A stretch of 64,000 bases of DNA from Nansenia antarctica (taxonomy: Eukaryota; Chordata; Actinopteri; Argentiniformes; Microstomatidae). Below are positions 50,835 through 63,751 of this stretch, piece by piece. The notes under the pieces were generated by a model, which did no database searches, was not told the DNA's origin, and worked only from the letters and a program-made list of their open reading frames with translations. Each line of letters begins with the position of its first letter. The first letter of the stretch is position 1. The stretch is from assembly GCA_963989245.1 (NCBI GenBank), contig OZ022341.1, forward strand, positions 76,699,529 to 76,763,528, read 5' to 3'. Both the position numbers and the translations under genes were made by a program.

Positions 50835-53800
50835 AGGGGGGCTGAACACCGAGTACTATGTGTGTGTGTGTGTGTGTACTTGTGTGTCTATTATGGAGAT
50901 AGATTTATATCATAAATACACACGTACAAAAGTATAATACGCAAGCGTGTTTTGCTATCGACCCACACTCACAGTCCATTCTGTTTAAACCATCAGGATT
51001 CACAACACCTAGAGTCCATTGCACACATAACAAATGGATGTAATGCATACAAACACCTGTACATAGCTCGTCATGACCGTATTGTGGACATTGTGTCTGA
51101 TACAGTACAAAACATCTTACCATCTAGCGCAGCTATGTACAAGCATGCCAGAGTGTTACCAGAGTGGTTTGGTTTTGCCAATGATGTTTTTTCCAACATC
51201 CCAAATACACCTGATGTTGTCTTTGTTGACACCAGCCACAAGGAGGTGCTGATTGTAGAAGTAGGCTGCCCCTTTGACCTGTACATGGACCAGACTTTCC
51301 AGGACAAGTATATCAAATACCAACCACTGCTTGGTACGATAACCAGCTTTGGGTACAAGTGCAAATTCAGCATACTTGTATTTGGAAGTCTGGGCCATGT
51401 ATATAAATGCACCATGAGGGGTCTGAGAATTGCTGCAATGTCTAAAAGAAAGGCCAAACAGGTTGCCAAATTTTGCTCTGTCTCAGCTATTATTGGCAGC
51501 TTGGCCGTGTGGAGAAGGAGGTGTTATGTGTACCCTTAAGTGTTCAGTGCTGCTTAGCCCCGAAATATTTGATTCCCTGTTTGTATAATATAATTTGTGG
51601 AACCAAATAAAGTATTCAAATGTGTGTGTGTACTTGTGTCTATTATGGAGATAGATTTATATCATAAATACACACGTACGAAAGTATAATACGCAAGCGT
51701 GTTTTGCTATCGACCCGCAAATATCTCTCCATTCGTGAACCGTGTTTTGTGAACCGTGTTTTGTGAACCGTGTTTTGCTCTGCTTGGATTTACGTATGTA
51801 TTTTTGAGACAAACATTTCCCTGTTTTGCCGTCTCGATTCGCAACTCGTAATATTCATTAGCTGATTATAAGGCGCTATCTGATTGGCCGGACGGCCAAT
51901 CATTCTAGGCTGGAAGTGCAGGTTGTTTGAAAAGTAATCAAGGGTACGCCGGTGTTGTGCCGTATTTACCCCCCCTCACATGTATTGTGGTTAGCCTACA
52001 TGTTTTGCTCACTGCACTTCTTATCCACCACTGATGTAAAAACCGAACAATTTCAGAATGTTTGCTTTTATAATATAGACTACCCTTATAGACTAAATTT
52101 AAGGAGACTCAGTACAAAATGTTGCATAGACAACATAGAACTCCATATATCCTTAATAAATTTGACCCGTCCAGATCACCACTTTGCTCCAAGTGTAAGG
52201 AGAAAAATGGCACTTATATCCACTGCTTCTGGCGATGTTCTACCATTTCTAAATTCTGGTCACTGGTCGCCAAAGAATTGAATAACATCTTTAAATGCAG
52301 CATTGAAATGAAACCAGGCCTCTTCCTACTGAGTCTCCCTGAACGAAATATGCCATTGAATCAGTCTAATGTTCTGCTTCTCCAGAAATTGCTAGTTCTG
52401 GCTAGGAGATGTATTCTATTCAACTGGATTATGGAAAAGCCCCCAACAATCACTCAATGGTATCGTGAGATCTTCAAAATCTTACCGATGGAAAGACTGA
52501 GTGCTAGAGTAAAGGGCAACGAACAGCTCTTTATTAGAATATGGAAACCCTTATTTGACCACCTGCCACGTGACGTTGCGAGTCTGTGTATAGATTAGTG
52601 TGTTGTGCTGACTGATGAGCTTGCGAAAGGTGCATATTGACCCCTATTTCTTTTTTTTCTTTTTTCTTTTATCTTTTTTTTACATTTTGTGTATATGTAT
52701 GTATATATTCAGATTCAGATAACGTTTATTGCCATTATGCATACACATATAGGAATTTGCTTTGGCGTTACAGTAAGTGCATTAATATGCATATATAGTG
52801 TATATATGTGTACGCGTATGTATGTATGTGTATGGGTATATATATATAATTAATTTATATATTTATGTTTGTTTGTCTCTTGTATGTGGGTATTGTGGAG
52901 GTTTGTTTTGTTGATTCAATGTAGTGTTATATGTATTGTGTATAAAAAAAATATATATAAAAAAAAAATATATATATATAATATAGACTACCCACTTCAG
53001 TCACCTACACCACTGCTAGAAAGCATGTTTGTAGTTGGAACAGGGAGCATTTTGAGGGAGGGGGTCAGAATGCCACCACAAAAAATATGAAGTGTCTCTT
53101 TGTAAGGCACAACTTTGTGTACAGCACAGTGTTTTATTGTATAGTAGATAGTGTACATAGCCTTTATTTATGTCAACCAGCTCTTTTCTCTTTTTTTGTT
53201 TTACCCTTGGCTCTCTTGTTTTTAGTCTTTTTTTCAAGCACCAGGGGAGCCCCCCCTCCTGAATTTCGTTGTATGGTACCTGTACTGTATTAATGACAAT
53301 AAAGACCATTCATTCATGGCATATTCTGACCCCCCCCCCCCCCCTAACTATTGTTTGCAAAGTCTGAGACACTTCATATTTTTTGTGGTGGCATTCTGAC
53401 CCCCTCCCTCAAAATGCTCCCTGTTCCAACGACTCTCCACTCCACTCTATCCCACCTGGAGAGGGGAAACAGCTACGCGAGACTGCTCTTTGTGGACTTC
53501 AGCTCTGCCTTCAACACCATCCTTCCAGACAGGCTAGTGACCAAACTACTAGACCTGGGACTATCACACTCTATATGTGCATGGATCAAGGACTTCCTGT
53601 CCGACCGCCCCCAGAGGGTGCGGGTGGGCTCCCACACCTCCACAGCCCTCAGACTCAGCACTGGGTCCCCCCAGGGCTGCGTGCTAAGCCCCATCCTCTA
53701 CAACCTCTACACCTACGACTTCACCCCCGTCCACACCAGCAACTCCATCGTAAAGTTTGCAGACGACACCACCGTGGTGGGCTGCATCTCGGGGGGGGGA

Positions 53801-56800
53801 CGAGGCGGCGTACAGGGATGAGGTAGAGCAGCTGAGCAAGCTGTGCAAGGTTAACAACCTGCTGCTGAACCAGTCAAAGACCCAGGAAATCATCGTGGAC
53901 TTCAGGAGGAAAAAATCTGAGGTCCAGCCCCTGCTCATCGACGGAGAGAGCGTGGAGAGAGTCTCAACCCTCCGATTCCTGGGGGTGCACATACAGGATG
54001 ACCTGTCCTGGAAGAACAACACAGCAGCCATCATCAAGAAGGCACAACAGCGGCTCTACTTCCTGAGAGTCCTCAGGAAGGAACACAACAAGCAGGAGAT
54101 ACTGGTGGCCTTCTACCGCTGCGCAGTGGAGAGCATCCTCACCTACTGCATCTGCAACTGGTTCTCCAGCTGCACAGCCGCAGAGAGAAATGCGCTACAG
54201 AGAGTCGTGAGAACAGCCCAGAAGATCACCGGCGCCCCCCTCCCCTCTATGGAAGAGCTGTACAACACACGCTGCCTCAGGAAGGCCTCCAAGATCTCCA
54301 GAGACCCATCCCACCCTGGGTACGAACACTTTGCCCGGCTGCCCTCGAAAAGGCGGTACAGGACCATGGCCGCAAGGACAAACAGACTGAAGCTCAGCTT
54401 CTACCCCAGGGCCATCCAGGCCCTGAACACAGCAAAGACCTAGGTTCTGGGCCCTGGACAGTCTGGACGGATTGATGGCAGCTGCTGGATTGAAAAATCA
54501 GGTGTAGTGCTGAGGCACAAATGTGTACATTTCAAGCCTGCAAACTGCGACACTTTAAATGAATGTGCAATAACACTATGTGCAATATGACAACCCTAGT
54601 CGTTTTATCTGTACAGTATAGTATAGTGGATAGTGTACATAGCCTTTATTTATGTAAACCAGCTCCTTCCCTTCTTGTTTTTTTAGCTTTTTTTCTTTCC
54701 TAGCACCAGGGGAGCCCCCCCTCCCAAATTTCGTTGTTTGGTACCTGTACTATATCAATGACAATAAAGACCATTCATTCAATCATTCATTCAAACATAT
54801 GCTTTCTAGCAGTGGTGTAGGTGACTGAAGTGGGTAGTCTATATTATAAAAGCAAACATTCTGAAATTGTTCGTTTTTTACATCAGTGGTGGATAAGAAG
54901 TGCAGTGAGCAAAACATAAACAAAATACATGTGAGGGGGGATAAATAATATAATACATAAACGTATTACTTGTAAACTATTATGTATTCTAAGTGCTCTC
55001 GTGGTGTATTATCGTATTTGCTGAGTGGTAGAAACTGTAGAAACACTCATCTTGTCGAAAGAACAGCGCAGATCACCGGCCGATCAGCTGGCGCCTTATA
55101 ATCAGCTAATGAATATTACGAGTTACGAATCGAGACGGCAAAACAGGGAAATGTTTGTCTCAAAAATACATACGTAAATCCAAGCAGAGAGATATTTGCG
55201 GGTCGATAGCAAAACACTGTGGATCTGTTCACGCACGCATGAATTCTTTTTACGACACACGACTCGAGAGATGTGTGCGGACGGGCAGCAGAACACGGTT
55301 GCGTATTCTACTTTCAGGGCTTAAAGTGGGAAAACATCCTGTGCCTGAAACTTTTTCTTGGGGAGGGGGGTCACAGTTTGAGATATTGGGAGAGCGGATA
55401 CAGAAGACAGCTTCTTGTCTCAATGTTTAAATGCATTAATACTGTTTTATACTCAATACAAAATAAAATAATATATTTAGATGTCTTTAAAAGAACAAAC
55501 TGATTAAATCACTTAAGGCCAAACTGATTGCATCACTTATTAAGCCACTATCATTAGTGTTGTTCCGATACCATTTTTTAATCCCGATACCGATACCGAT
55601 ACCTGACCGTGCAGTACTTGCCGATACCGAGTACCGATCCGATACCACGGCGTTTGAAAAAACAAAACAAAAAAACATGTTTTTTGAGCCGCATACTCAC
55701 CTCGATGTAAAATTATTGCTAACACTTAGTCTGGCACTGCTCAAAACCTTTGTAAAACAGGAAAAAATACCAACAGAGAGTGAATGCTATAGAACTTTTT
55801 TTTATTGTCTACCTGGTATGGTGACAAGAAAATCAACCCCTTATAAAACCTGAAATGTGGCTCTCACAGATGCCAATCAGTGCAATATCCATTTAAGATA
55901 TAAAACAGTCGTAGTAGTAGTGCAACAGCAAGTGAACATTTAGTACTTAAAAAAAAAAATAATAGTTAGTACTCGCCGATACCGATACCAGCATTTTTGT
56001 GCGTATCGGTGGCCATGCCGATACTAGTATCGGTATCGGAACAACACTAATCACTATAACAATAGATCAATAGATCTACATCAAGTAGAATACTGATGAC
56101 TAGTGACCAGTCAAGACCATTGGACTCCAGGATATCTTTGAGCACCTGCATGAGGGCTGACGAGTTGGCGATGTTTACTTTCCTGCTGACTAGGTGTTGT
56201 GTTGTTACTTTGGCCAGATCATCATAAAAAAATCGAACAAGGACATTGAGGATTTTGTCCATGTTAAGATTAGTAGCTTCGTCGATATTAATTGAAAACG
56301 TTGCTTTTTTAAGCTTTTCACACAGCCGTTTTTTCAATTCCGGGACAAAGGCCATGTGTGTTTAAATAGCTGGCGTGCTGATTGGAAACGGACAGCTTTG
56401 TCAGTGCATTTTTGTCTTCTGATAGCTTCTTGCACAAATCGACGAGTGGCTGAGCCATTGTGAAAGACAGATCATGCTCAGCTATGCGCACACTCGGATC
56501 TTTTGCTCGCAAATACGGTCGGCCATTGAAGATGAAGTGGTAGGCTACCTGTAGCCGTCGCTCCCGGCAAGGTTGTTGTATGAGCAAGGTTTAAGAAACT
56601 TGGCTTCCATTTTAATAGACTCTTAATAAAGTTAGCGAGATAGCGGGCTGCTAAAAGCGAACGTCTCTACAAGCTAACATTACACTCATTCAAACTTCTT
56701 AAGGCCCGCCCCACTACTCTGCCTCCGATTGGCTAGAAGTCGTTGGTTGGCTTGAGCAATGTGATACCATTGGTAGGCGGAACTGTCTCTTTGCTGAAGA

Positions 56801-57646
56801 TGACTCTTTAAATTACGATGTAAAGAAATAGCATGTGATTTTATTTTATTTTATTGCTCAAAATTCCCCCGCGCCGGAAATCCGGCACCGTGCCGGAGAA
56901 CTTTAAGCCCTGTACTTTCGTACGTGTGTATTTATGATATAAATCTATCTCCATAGTCTAAGAGTACATGTGTGTGTGTGTACGTGTGTGTACGTGTGTG
57001 TCTATGTGTACATGTGTGTCTATGTGTACGTGTGTCTATGTGTACGTGTGTGTACATGTCTGTCTATGTGTACGTGTGTGTCTATGTGTACGTGTGTCTA
57101 TGTGTACGTGTGTCTATGTGTACGTGTGTCTATGTGTACGTGTGTGTCTATGTGTACGTGTGTGTCTATGTGTACGTGTGTCTATGTGTACGTGTGTCTA
57201 TGTGTACGTGTGTGTCTATGTGTACGTGTGTCTATGTGTACGTGTGTCTATGTGTACGCGTGTGTCTATGTGTACGTGTGTCTGTGTGTACGTGTGTGTA
57301 CATGTGTGTGTGTGTGTCTATGTGTACGTGTGTCTATGTGTGTGTGTGTCCATGTGTACGTGTGTCTATGTGTACGTGTGTGTGTGTACGTGTGTGTACA
57401 TGTGTGTGTCTATGTGTACGTGTGTGTGTACATGTGTGTCTCACTGTTCAGTGCCGGGGTCGTAGACCTCACAGCTGCTGAGAACCCTCCCGGAGAAGTT
57501 GTTGCCTAGCGACCCTCCGCAGACGTAGACGAGGCCGTCGGCCTCCACGGAGCCGTGGCTGCAGCGGGGCGTCAGCATGCTAGCCTTCACCTGCCAGCTC
57601 TCCGTCCGCGTGTCGTAACACTCAAACAGGTCCAGGGCCGAGCTGC

Positions 57647-57685
<39 letters not shown>

Positions 57686-58961
57686 TCAGATGTCTTCTGG
57701 GTCAACTCTGCAGATGTAGATGAGTCTGACCCCCCCCCCCCCCCGCCCCTTCTCTCTCTTTCTCTCCCTCCCCCTCTCTCCCCCTCGCACGCACATGCAC
57801 GCACACACACCGTAAGCAAGTAAGCACTCACATACGAGTGTTCATGCAAGCAAGGCCACAAACTTACTCACTCCTCCCCACCCTGGTCCTCCCCACCCTC
57901 TCCCTCCCCACCCTGGTCCTCCCCACCCTGGTCCTCCTCCCCACCCTGGCCCTCCCCACCCTCTCCCTCCCCACCCTGGTCCTCCTCCCCACCCTCTCCC
58001 TCCCCCCCCTGGTCCTCCTCCCCTCCCTGGTCCTGCCCTCCTGAGGTGTCCGTCTTGCCCTACTCACCCACTTCCAACCCTCCGGAGGTGTAGATCTTGC
58101 CCTGCATGGTGCAGGCGGCCAGGCTGTCTCTGGAGGTGGGCGGGCCCAGCTTGGAGTACCAGCTGTCCTTGTCCACGTTGTAACAGTCCATCCTCTTGAT
58201 GGGAGCTTCCCCCCCCAGCTGGAAGCCCCCCAGGATGTACACCACGTTGTCCCAGAACACGGCCGTGGCGCCCCACCGCTTCTCGAACGGGCAGCGGATG
58301 TCTGTCCAGCTGTAGTCCTGGAGACGCACGCCGGATGGTCACCACAACAACAACAACAACAACAACAACAAAAAATGAACTGACTTATATAGCGCCTTAT
58401 TCCAAAGCGCTTTACAATGGCCTCTCATCGATCCATTCACACACACATTCGCACACCAATGGTGGCAAGCTACCATGCAAGGTGCCGGCCCCCTCATTGG
58501 GAACGATTTGGGGTTCAGTGTCTTGCCCAAGGACACCTCGACATGTGGCTAAACCGGGGCTCGAACCACCGATCTGCAGACCTTGCGATCATTAGACGCT
58601 GGCTCTACTTCCTGCACCACAGCCGCCCCAACAACAACAACAACAACAACATATTAAAATTCAAGTCAAATGTTGTTGTTTATTTCGTTATTGTCGTTCC
58701 GTAAATCGAGCTAGCTACGACAAGTCAGCGCGATGGGTGCGAATAGATTAGAATACAGTTACTCATTAGTAGAATTCGTTACCATGTGGGTGGGTGGGTG
58801 TGTGTGTGTGTGTGTGTGTGTGTGTACCTTGGGGTTGAAGTATCTGCAGAACTGGGAGCCTCCAAACAGAGCTATCCTGCAGTGTTTCTTCCGTCGCGCC
58901 CGGCTGCTCTCTCCCAACTCCTCACGGTCCTCTGGAGACAAGAGATGGTACCGCATCCCAC

Positions 58962-58997
<36 letters not shown>

Positions 58998-60276
58998 GAG
59001 CTGACATCACAGACATAGTGTATGGTGTGTGTGTGCGCGTATTAGGGGTGTAACGGATCACCTAACTCACGGATCGGATCGTGTCACGGATTTTGAGTCA
59101 CGGATCGGATCATTTTTCGGATCAACACAAAACATATTTTTATTTATTTATAAAAACAACATTTTCCTTGAATTCTGTAAAAACACCACTTTTAATGTGT
59201 GAAACAAAAAAACAACATTCAAGATGTCAAAACTGATATATATATCACATATATATATATAACATCTATATATAACAACATATATATATAAGGATCCTCT
59301 CCTTTTCATAGAGGTCGGGCACAACCTTCTCACTGAAGTGGGGGCGCGAGGGGATTTTGTAACGTGGCTCAAGCATATTGATCATATTTTGAAACCCTCC
59401 GTTCTCCACAACGGAGTATGGCCTCATGTCTGCCGCGATAAACTTCCCAATTGAATTGGTAATGGCTTTAGCCCGGTCTGAGTCTGCAGGAATCGTTTGT
59501 TTAAATGACGTTTGGAGAAGTTGTTGTTGAGCTACTTTTTTCTTGCCCCCCGTCATCAACACACCTGGGTGATGTCGCGTTAAATGTGTGGCCATGCTTG
59601 ACGTATTGCCTGCCTCATAAGATTTCCACGTGGCACAATGCCTACACACCGTAACTTTCTTATCGACCTCCCTCCTTCCATCATTATTATAAGTAACAGG
59701 GAAGCCAAAGTGCTCCCATACGTGTGATTTAAATGACGAGGGAGGCCTTTCCAGTTCGCCAACGTTGCTAGCACTCGCCATGATACTTGTTGCTGTGGAT
59801 TCCCAGCTTCACGTGGAGTGAGTACGTAACAGAGTACTTTTTTTGTGTGTTTACACAATCACCCAGGCTGCTTAGCGGGTGATATGACGTGATATAAGTG
59901 GGACAGAGATGAGTGAATGAATGTTGTTGTCAACTCAGTACGCATGCAGAGAGTGAGAATAAAGCGCACATGATTGTTTTTCTACCGGTTACATTTGAAT
60001 GAATGAATGGTCTTTATTGTCATTGCTACAGTACAGGTACCAAACAACGAAATTTAGGAGGGGTGGCTCCCCTGGTGTTAGGAAAGAAAAAAAAAAAAAA
60101 AAGAAAAAAAAAAACGATTTTGCTATTGATCCGCGGTACACATGCGTTCCGAACCGTGGAGGGCGATCCGAACGGATCACGGATTATCCGTGATCCGTTA
60201 CACCCCTAGCGCGTATGTATGTGTGGGTGAGTGTGTGCAAGCGTGTGTGAGTGTATGCATGCGTGTGTGAGTGTAT

Positions 60277-60320
<44 letters not shown>

Positions 60321-60621
60321 AGCAGACTCACTGTTGACCATCTCCAGGCAGTCGGGGTTGTCCTGTATGAGTGGCTCGGCCTGGACGGTCTTGGACAGGA
60401 AGGCCTTGGAGACCAGGGGGAAGCGCACGCAGCCCAGCACCTGAACCATGTGGCCCTGCCTAGCGCACACGTCGTACTTCAGCCACCGCACCGCCGCGTC
60501 GTAGATCTACACACACACCACGGAGAGAGAGAGAGACACACACAATGGTATGAAAGTCAGTCTGTATGGAAATGTGTGTAAGCGTGCGTGTGTGTGTGAG
60601 TGTGAGTGTGTGTGTGTGTGT

Positions 60622-60658
<37 letters not shown>

Positions 60659-63600
60659 TGTGTACCTGGTCCTCGGCGCGGACGGTGAGTGTGTCCTGGT
60701 GGAGCAGGTGTGTGAGCTGAGACACGTCCAGCTGGAGGAACTCGTCCAGCTTGTAGGCCTCGGTGAAGTGCAGGTGGATGAAGTCATCAGCCGCCGCCTT
60801 CAATTCAGGACAGTCCAGACACTCAACCAGGGAGGAGATACCTGCAGGAGAGAGACCAGAGGAACTAGAGATACCTGCAGGAGAGAGACCAGAGGAACTA
60901 GAGACACCTGCAGGACCAGAGGAACTAGAGATACCTGCAGGAGAGAGACCAGAGGAACTAGAGACACCTGCAGGAGAGAGGCCAGAGGAACTAGAGACAC
61001 CTGCAGGAGAGAGACCAGAGGAACTAGAGACACCTGCAGGAGAGAGGCCAGAGGAACTAGAGATACCTGCAGGAGAGAGACCAGAGGAACTAGAGACACC
61101 TGCAGGACCAGAGGAACTAGAGACACCTGCAGGACCAGAGGAACTAGAGATACCTACAGGAGAGAGACCAGAGGAACTAGAGACACCTGCAGGACCAGAG
61201 GAACTAGAGACACCTACAGGAGAGAGGCCAGAGGAACTAGAGATACCTGCAGGACCAGAGGAACTAGAGATACCTGACTGATACCTGACTGTTAAATGCC
61301 GACCCACATACCTCCCGAGGGAATTCAACGCGGTGTACATAACAGCTGTGTACATAGCACCTAGCGCGGATGCTAGCTTAGCATTAGCCCGGCTACATGA
61401 CGTCATCAGTGGTGGACAGAGCACAGATCCTCAAGCAGTACATAATCGTGGGGGATTTCAATCATGCTGACCTGAAGGTAGTACTACCCAAGTTCTATCA
61501 GCATGTTAAATGTGCAACAAGAGGAGATAACACACTGGACAAGGTATACACCAACATCAAGCTTGCCTACAAGGCTAGACCGCTAGCTCATCTAGGCATG
61601 TCTGACCACGTGTCCATCCTCCTGATCCCAGCCTACACTCCCATGAGGAAAAGTGCCCCCATCACCACTAAGACTGTCAGAACCTGGCCAGCAGGGTTCG
61701 CTCCACTGCAGATCTGCCTGAATGACACCTCATGGCAGGAATATGAGCATGAGGACCTGGAACAGTTCACGTCGTCGGTTCTGAACCACATAGTGAACTG
61801 CACCAACTCAGCCACCGTGGACAAACGTGTCCGGGTCTACCCCAACACGAAGCCATGGATGACTGGGAAGGTCCAAAAACTGCTCAAGGAGAGGGACAAC
61901 GCCTACTCAGCGAAGGACACACTGCTGTACAGCACCACCAGGGCTAACCTAAACCGTGGCATCCGGGAGGCCAAGGCAGACCACAGAGAGAAGATTGAGG
62001 AATGCTTCCTGAGCAACGACTCCAGGCCGGTGTGGCAGGGGGTTCAGCACATGACAAACTTCAGAGCCAACAGGCTCACAGCCGCTGAGGACGACCCCCT
62101 GCTGGCGGAAGAGCTGAACTCCTTCTACGCCCGGTTCGACGAGGGGCGAACGGAGGTAACCACAACACAAACACCACTCTCTCCAGCTCTCAGCAGCCTC
62201 ACCCTCACAGAGCATGAAGTGAGACGCGTGCTGAAGGCGGTGGACCCCAGAAAAGCCTCAGGGCCGGATGGCGTCCTGGGACGGGTGCTGAGGGACTGCG
62301 CCGACCAGCTGGCCGGGGTTTTCACCAACATCTTCAACCAGTCCCTGTCCCAGGCCACCATCCCACCCTGCCTGAAAACCTCAACAATCATCCCAGTCCC
62401 GAAGAAAAGCACGGTGAGCTGCCTAAACGGCTTCTACCCTAGGGCCATTCAGGCCCTGAACACAGCAAAGACCTAGGTTCTAGGCCCTGGACAATCTAGA
62501 CAATTTGATGGCAGCTACTAGATTGTAATCAAGTGCAATACTGAAATACAACTGTGAACATTTCAAACCTGCAAACTGCGACACTTTAAATGAATGTGCA
62601 ATAATACTATGTGCAATATGACAACCCTCGTGTACAGAAGGTTCAGAGATAGGAAATGTTAGGATATTTATAGCATAGCATAGAGTACAGCACAGTGTTT
62701 TATTTGTATAGTATAGTAGTATAGTATAGTAGATAGTGTATATAGCCTTTATTTATGTAAACCAGCTCTTTTCCCTTCTTGTTTTTAGTAAAAAAAAATC
62801 CTAGCACCAGGGGAGCCCCCCCCCCCCTAAATTTTGTTGTATGGTACCTGTACTGTATTAATGACAATAAAGACCATTCATTCATTCATTCATTCATATA
62901 GACCTCAGGTAGTGGTTATAGACCTTAGGTAGTGGTTATAGACCTCAGGTAGTGGTTATAGACCTTAGGTAGTGGTTATAGACCTTAGGTAGTGGTTATA
63001 GACCTTAGGTAGTGGTTATAGAGCTCAGGTAGTGGTTATAGAGCTTGGGTAGTGGTTATAGACCTTAGGTAGTGGTTATAGACCTTAGGTAGTGGTTATA
63101 GACCTTAGGTAGTGGTTATAGACCTCAGGTAGTGGTTATAGAGCTTAGGTAGTGGTTATAGACCTTAGGTAGTGGTTATAGACCTTAGGTAGTGGTTATA
63201 GACCTTAGGTAGTGGTTATAGACCTCAGGTAGTGGTTATAGAGCTTGGGTAGTGGTTATAGACCTTAGGTAGTGGTTATAGACCTCAGGTAGTGGTTATA
63301 GAGCTCAGGTAGTGGTTATAGACCTTAGGTAGTGGTTATAGACCTTAGGTAGTGGTTATAGACCTTAGGTAGTGGTTATAGACCTCAGGTAGTGGTTATA
63401 GACCTTAGGTAGTGGTTATAGAGCTTAGGTAGTGGTTATAGACCTTAGGTAGTGGTTATAGACCTCAGGTAGTGGTTATAGACCTCAGGTAGTGGTTATA
63501 GACCTTAGGTAGTGGTTATAGACCTTAGGTAGTGGTTATAGAGCTTGGGTAGTGGTTATAGAGCTGAGGCTGACAGAGCAGGTCTTACCCAGACAGTTGG

Positions 63601-63715
63601 TGGCGTCGATCTGTTCTTTGAGGAACTCCACGCACATCTTCTTGACGGGCTCTATCTGGTACAGGTTGGCTGCTTCCAACAGGGACTGGACGTTACTGCG
63701 GTTTACTGAGATCCT

Positions 63716-63751
<36 letters not shown>

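Larger units (their letters stand above)
51640..56953. mobile_element. Large foldback element, interrupted by other insertions
   Basis: Left arm from 'tattatggagatagattta' (51641) through 'cgtctcgattcgcaactcgt' (51832) to 'cttataatatagactaccc' and 'gaaagcatgtttgtag' (~53036). The right arm repeats these inverted at 54797-55311 and 56898-56953. The arms are ~450-560 bp once insertions are removed. The loop and arms hold an L1 piece, LINE copies and a hAT element. No own transposase is identified. It sits in a KLHL7 intron. Confidence 0.55.
59043..60208 (-). mobile_element. hAT element with BED-finger gene piece and perfect TSD
   Basis: TIRs 'taggggtgtaacggatca' and 'tgatccgttacaccccta'. The 8-bp duplication gcgcgtat is exact (59035-59042, 60209-60216). 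The minus strand encodes a 171-codon N-terminal fragment (59781-59266). Confidence 0.9.

Noticed and set aside
56968..57509. Three overlapping long frames rich in C, V, Y and M
   Set aside because: They are translations of the (tgtgtctatgtgtacg)n repeat in every frame and have no protein character.
58380..58627. A-box and B-box suggesting a tRNA gene
   Set aside because: No cloverleaf is possible beyond the box regions, and a long unrelated tail follows. It is a SINE.
60507..61424. 305-codon frame with (SSSGLSPAG)n as a standalone protein
   Set aside because: It is KLHL7 exon sequence read through into the intronic minisatellite. It is relevant only as possible alternative acceptor usage, not as a separate gene.
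62897..63562. Regular 20-bp repeats resembling a CRISPR array
   Set aside because: The units are head to tail with no unique spacers and lie in a eukaryotic intron; this is a minisatellite.
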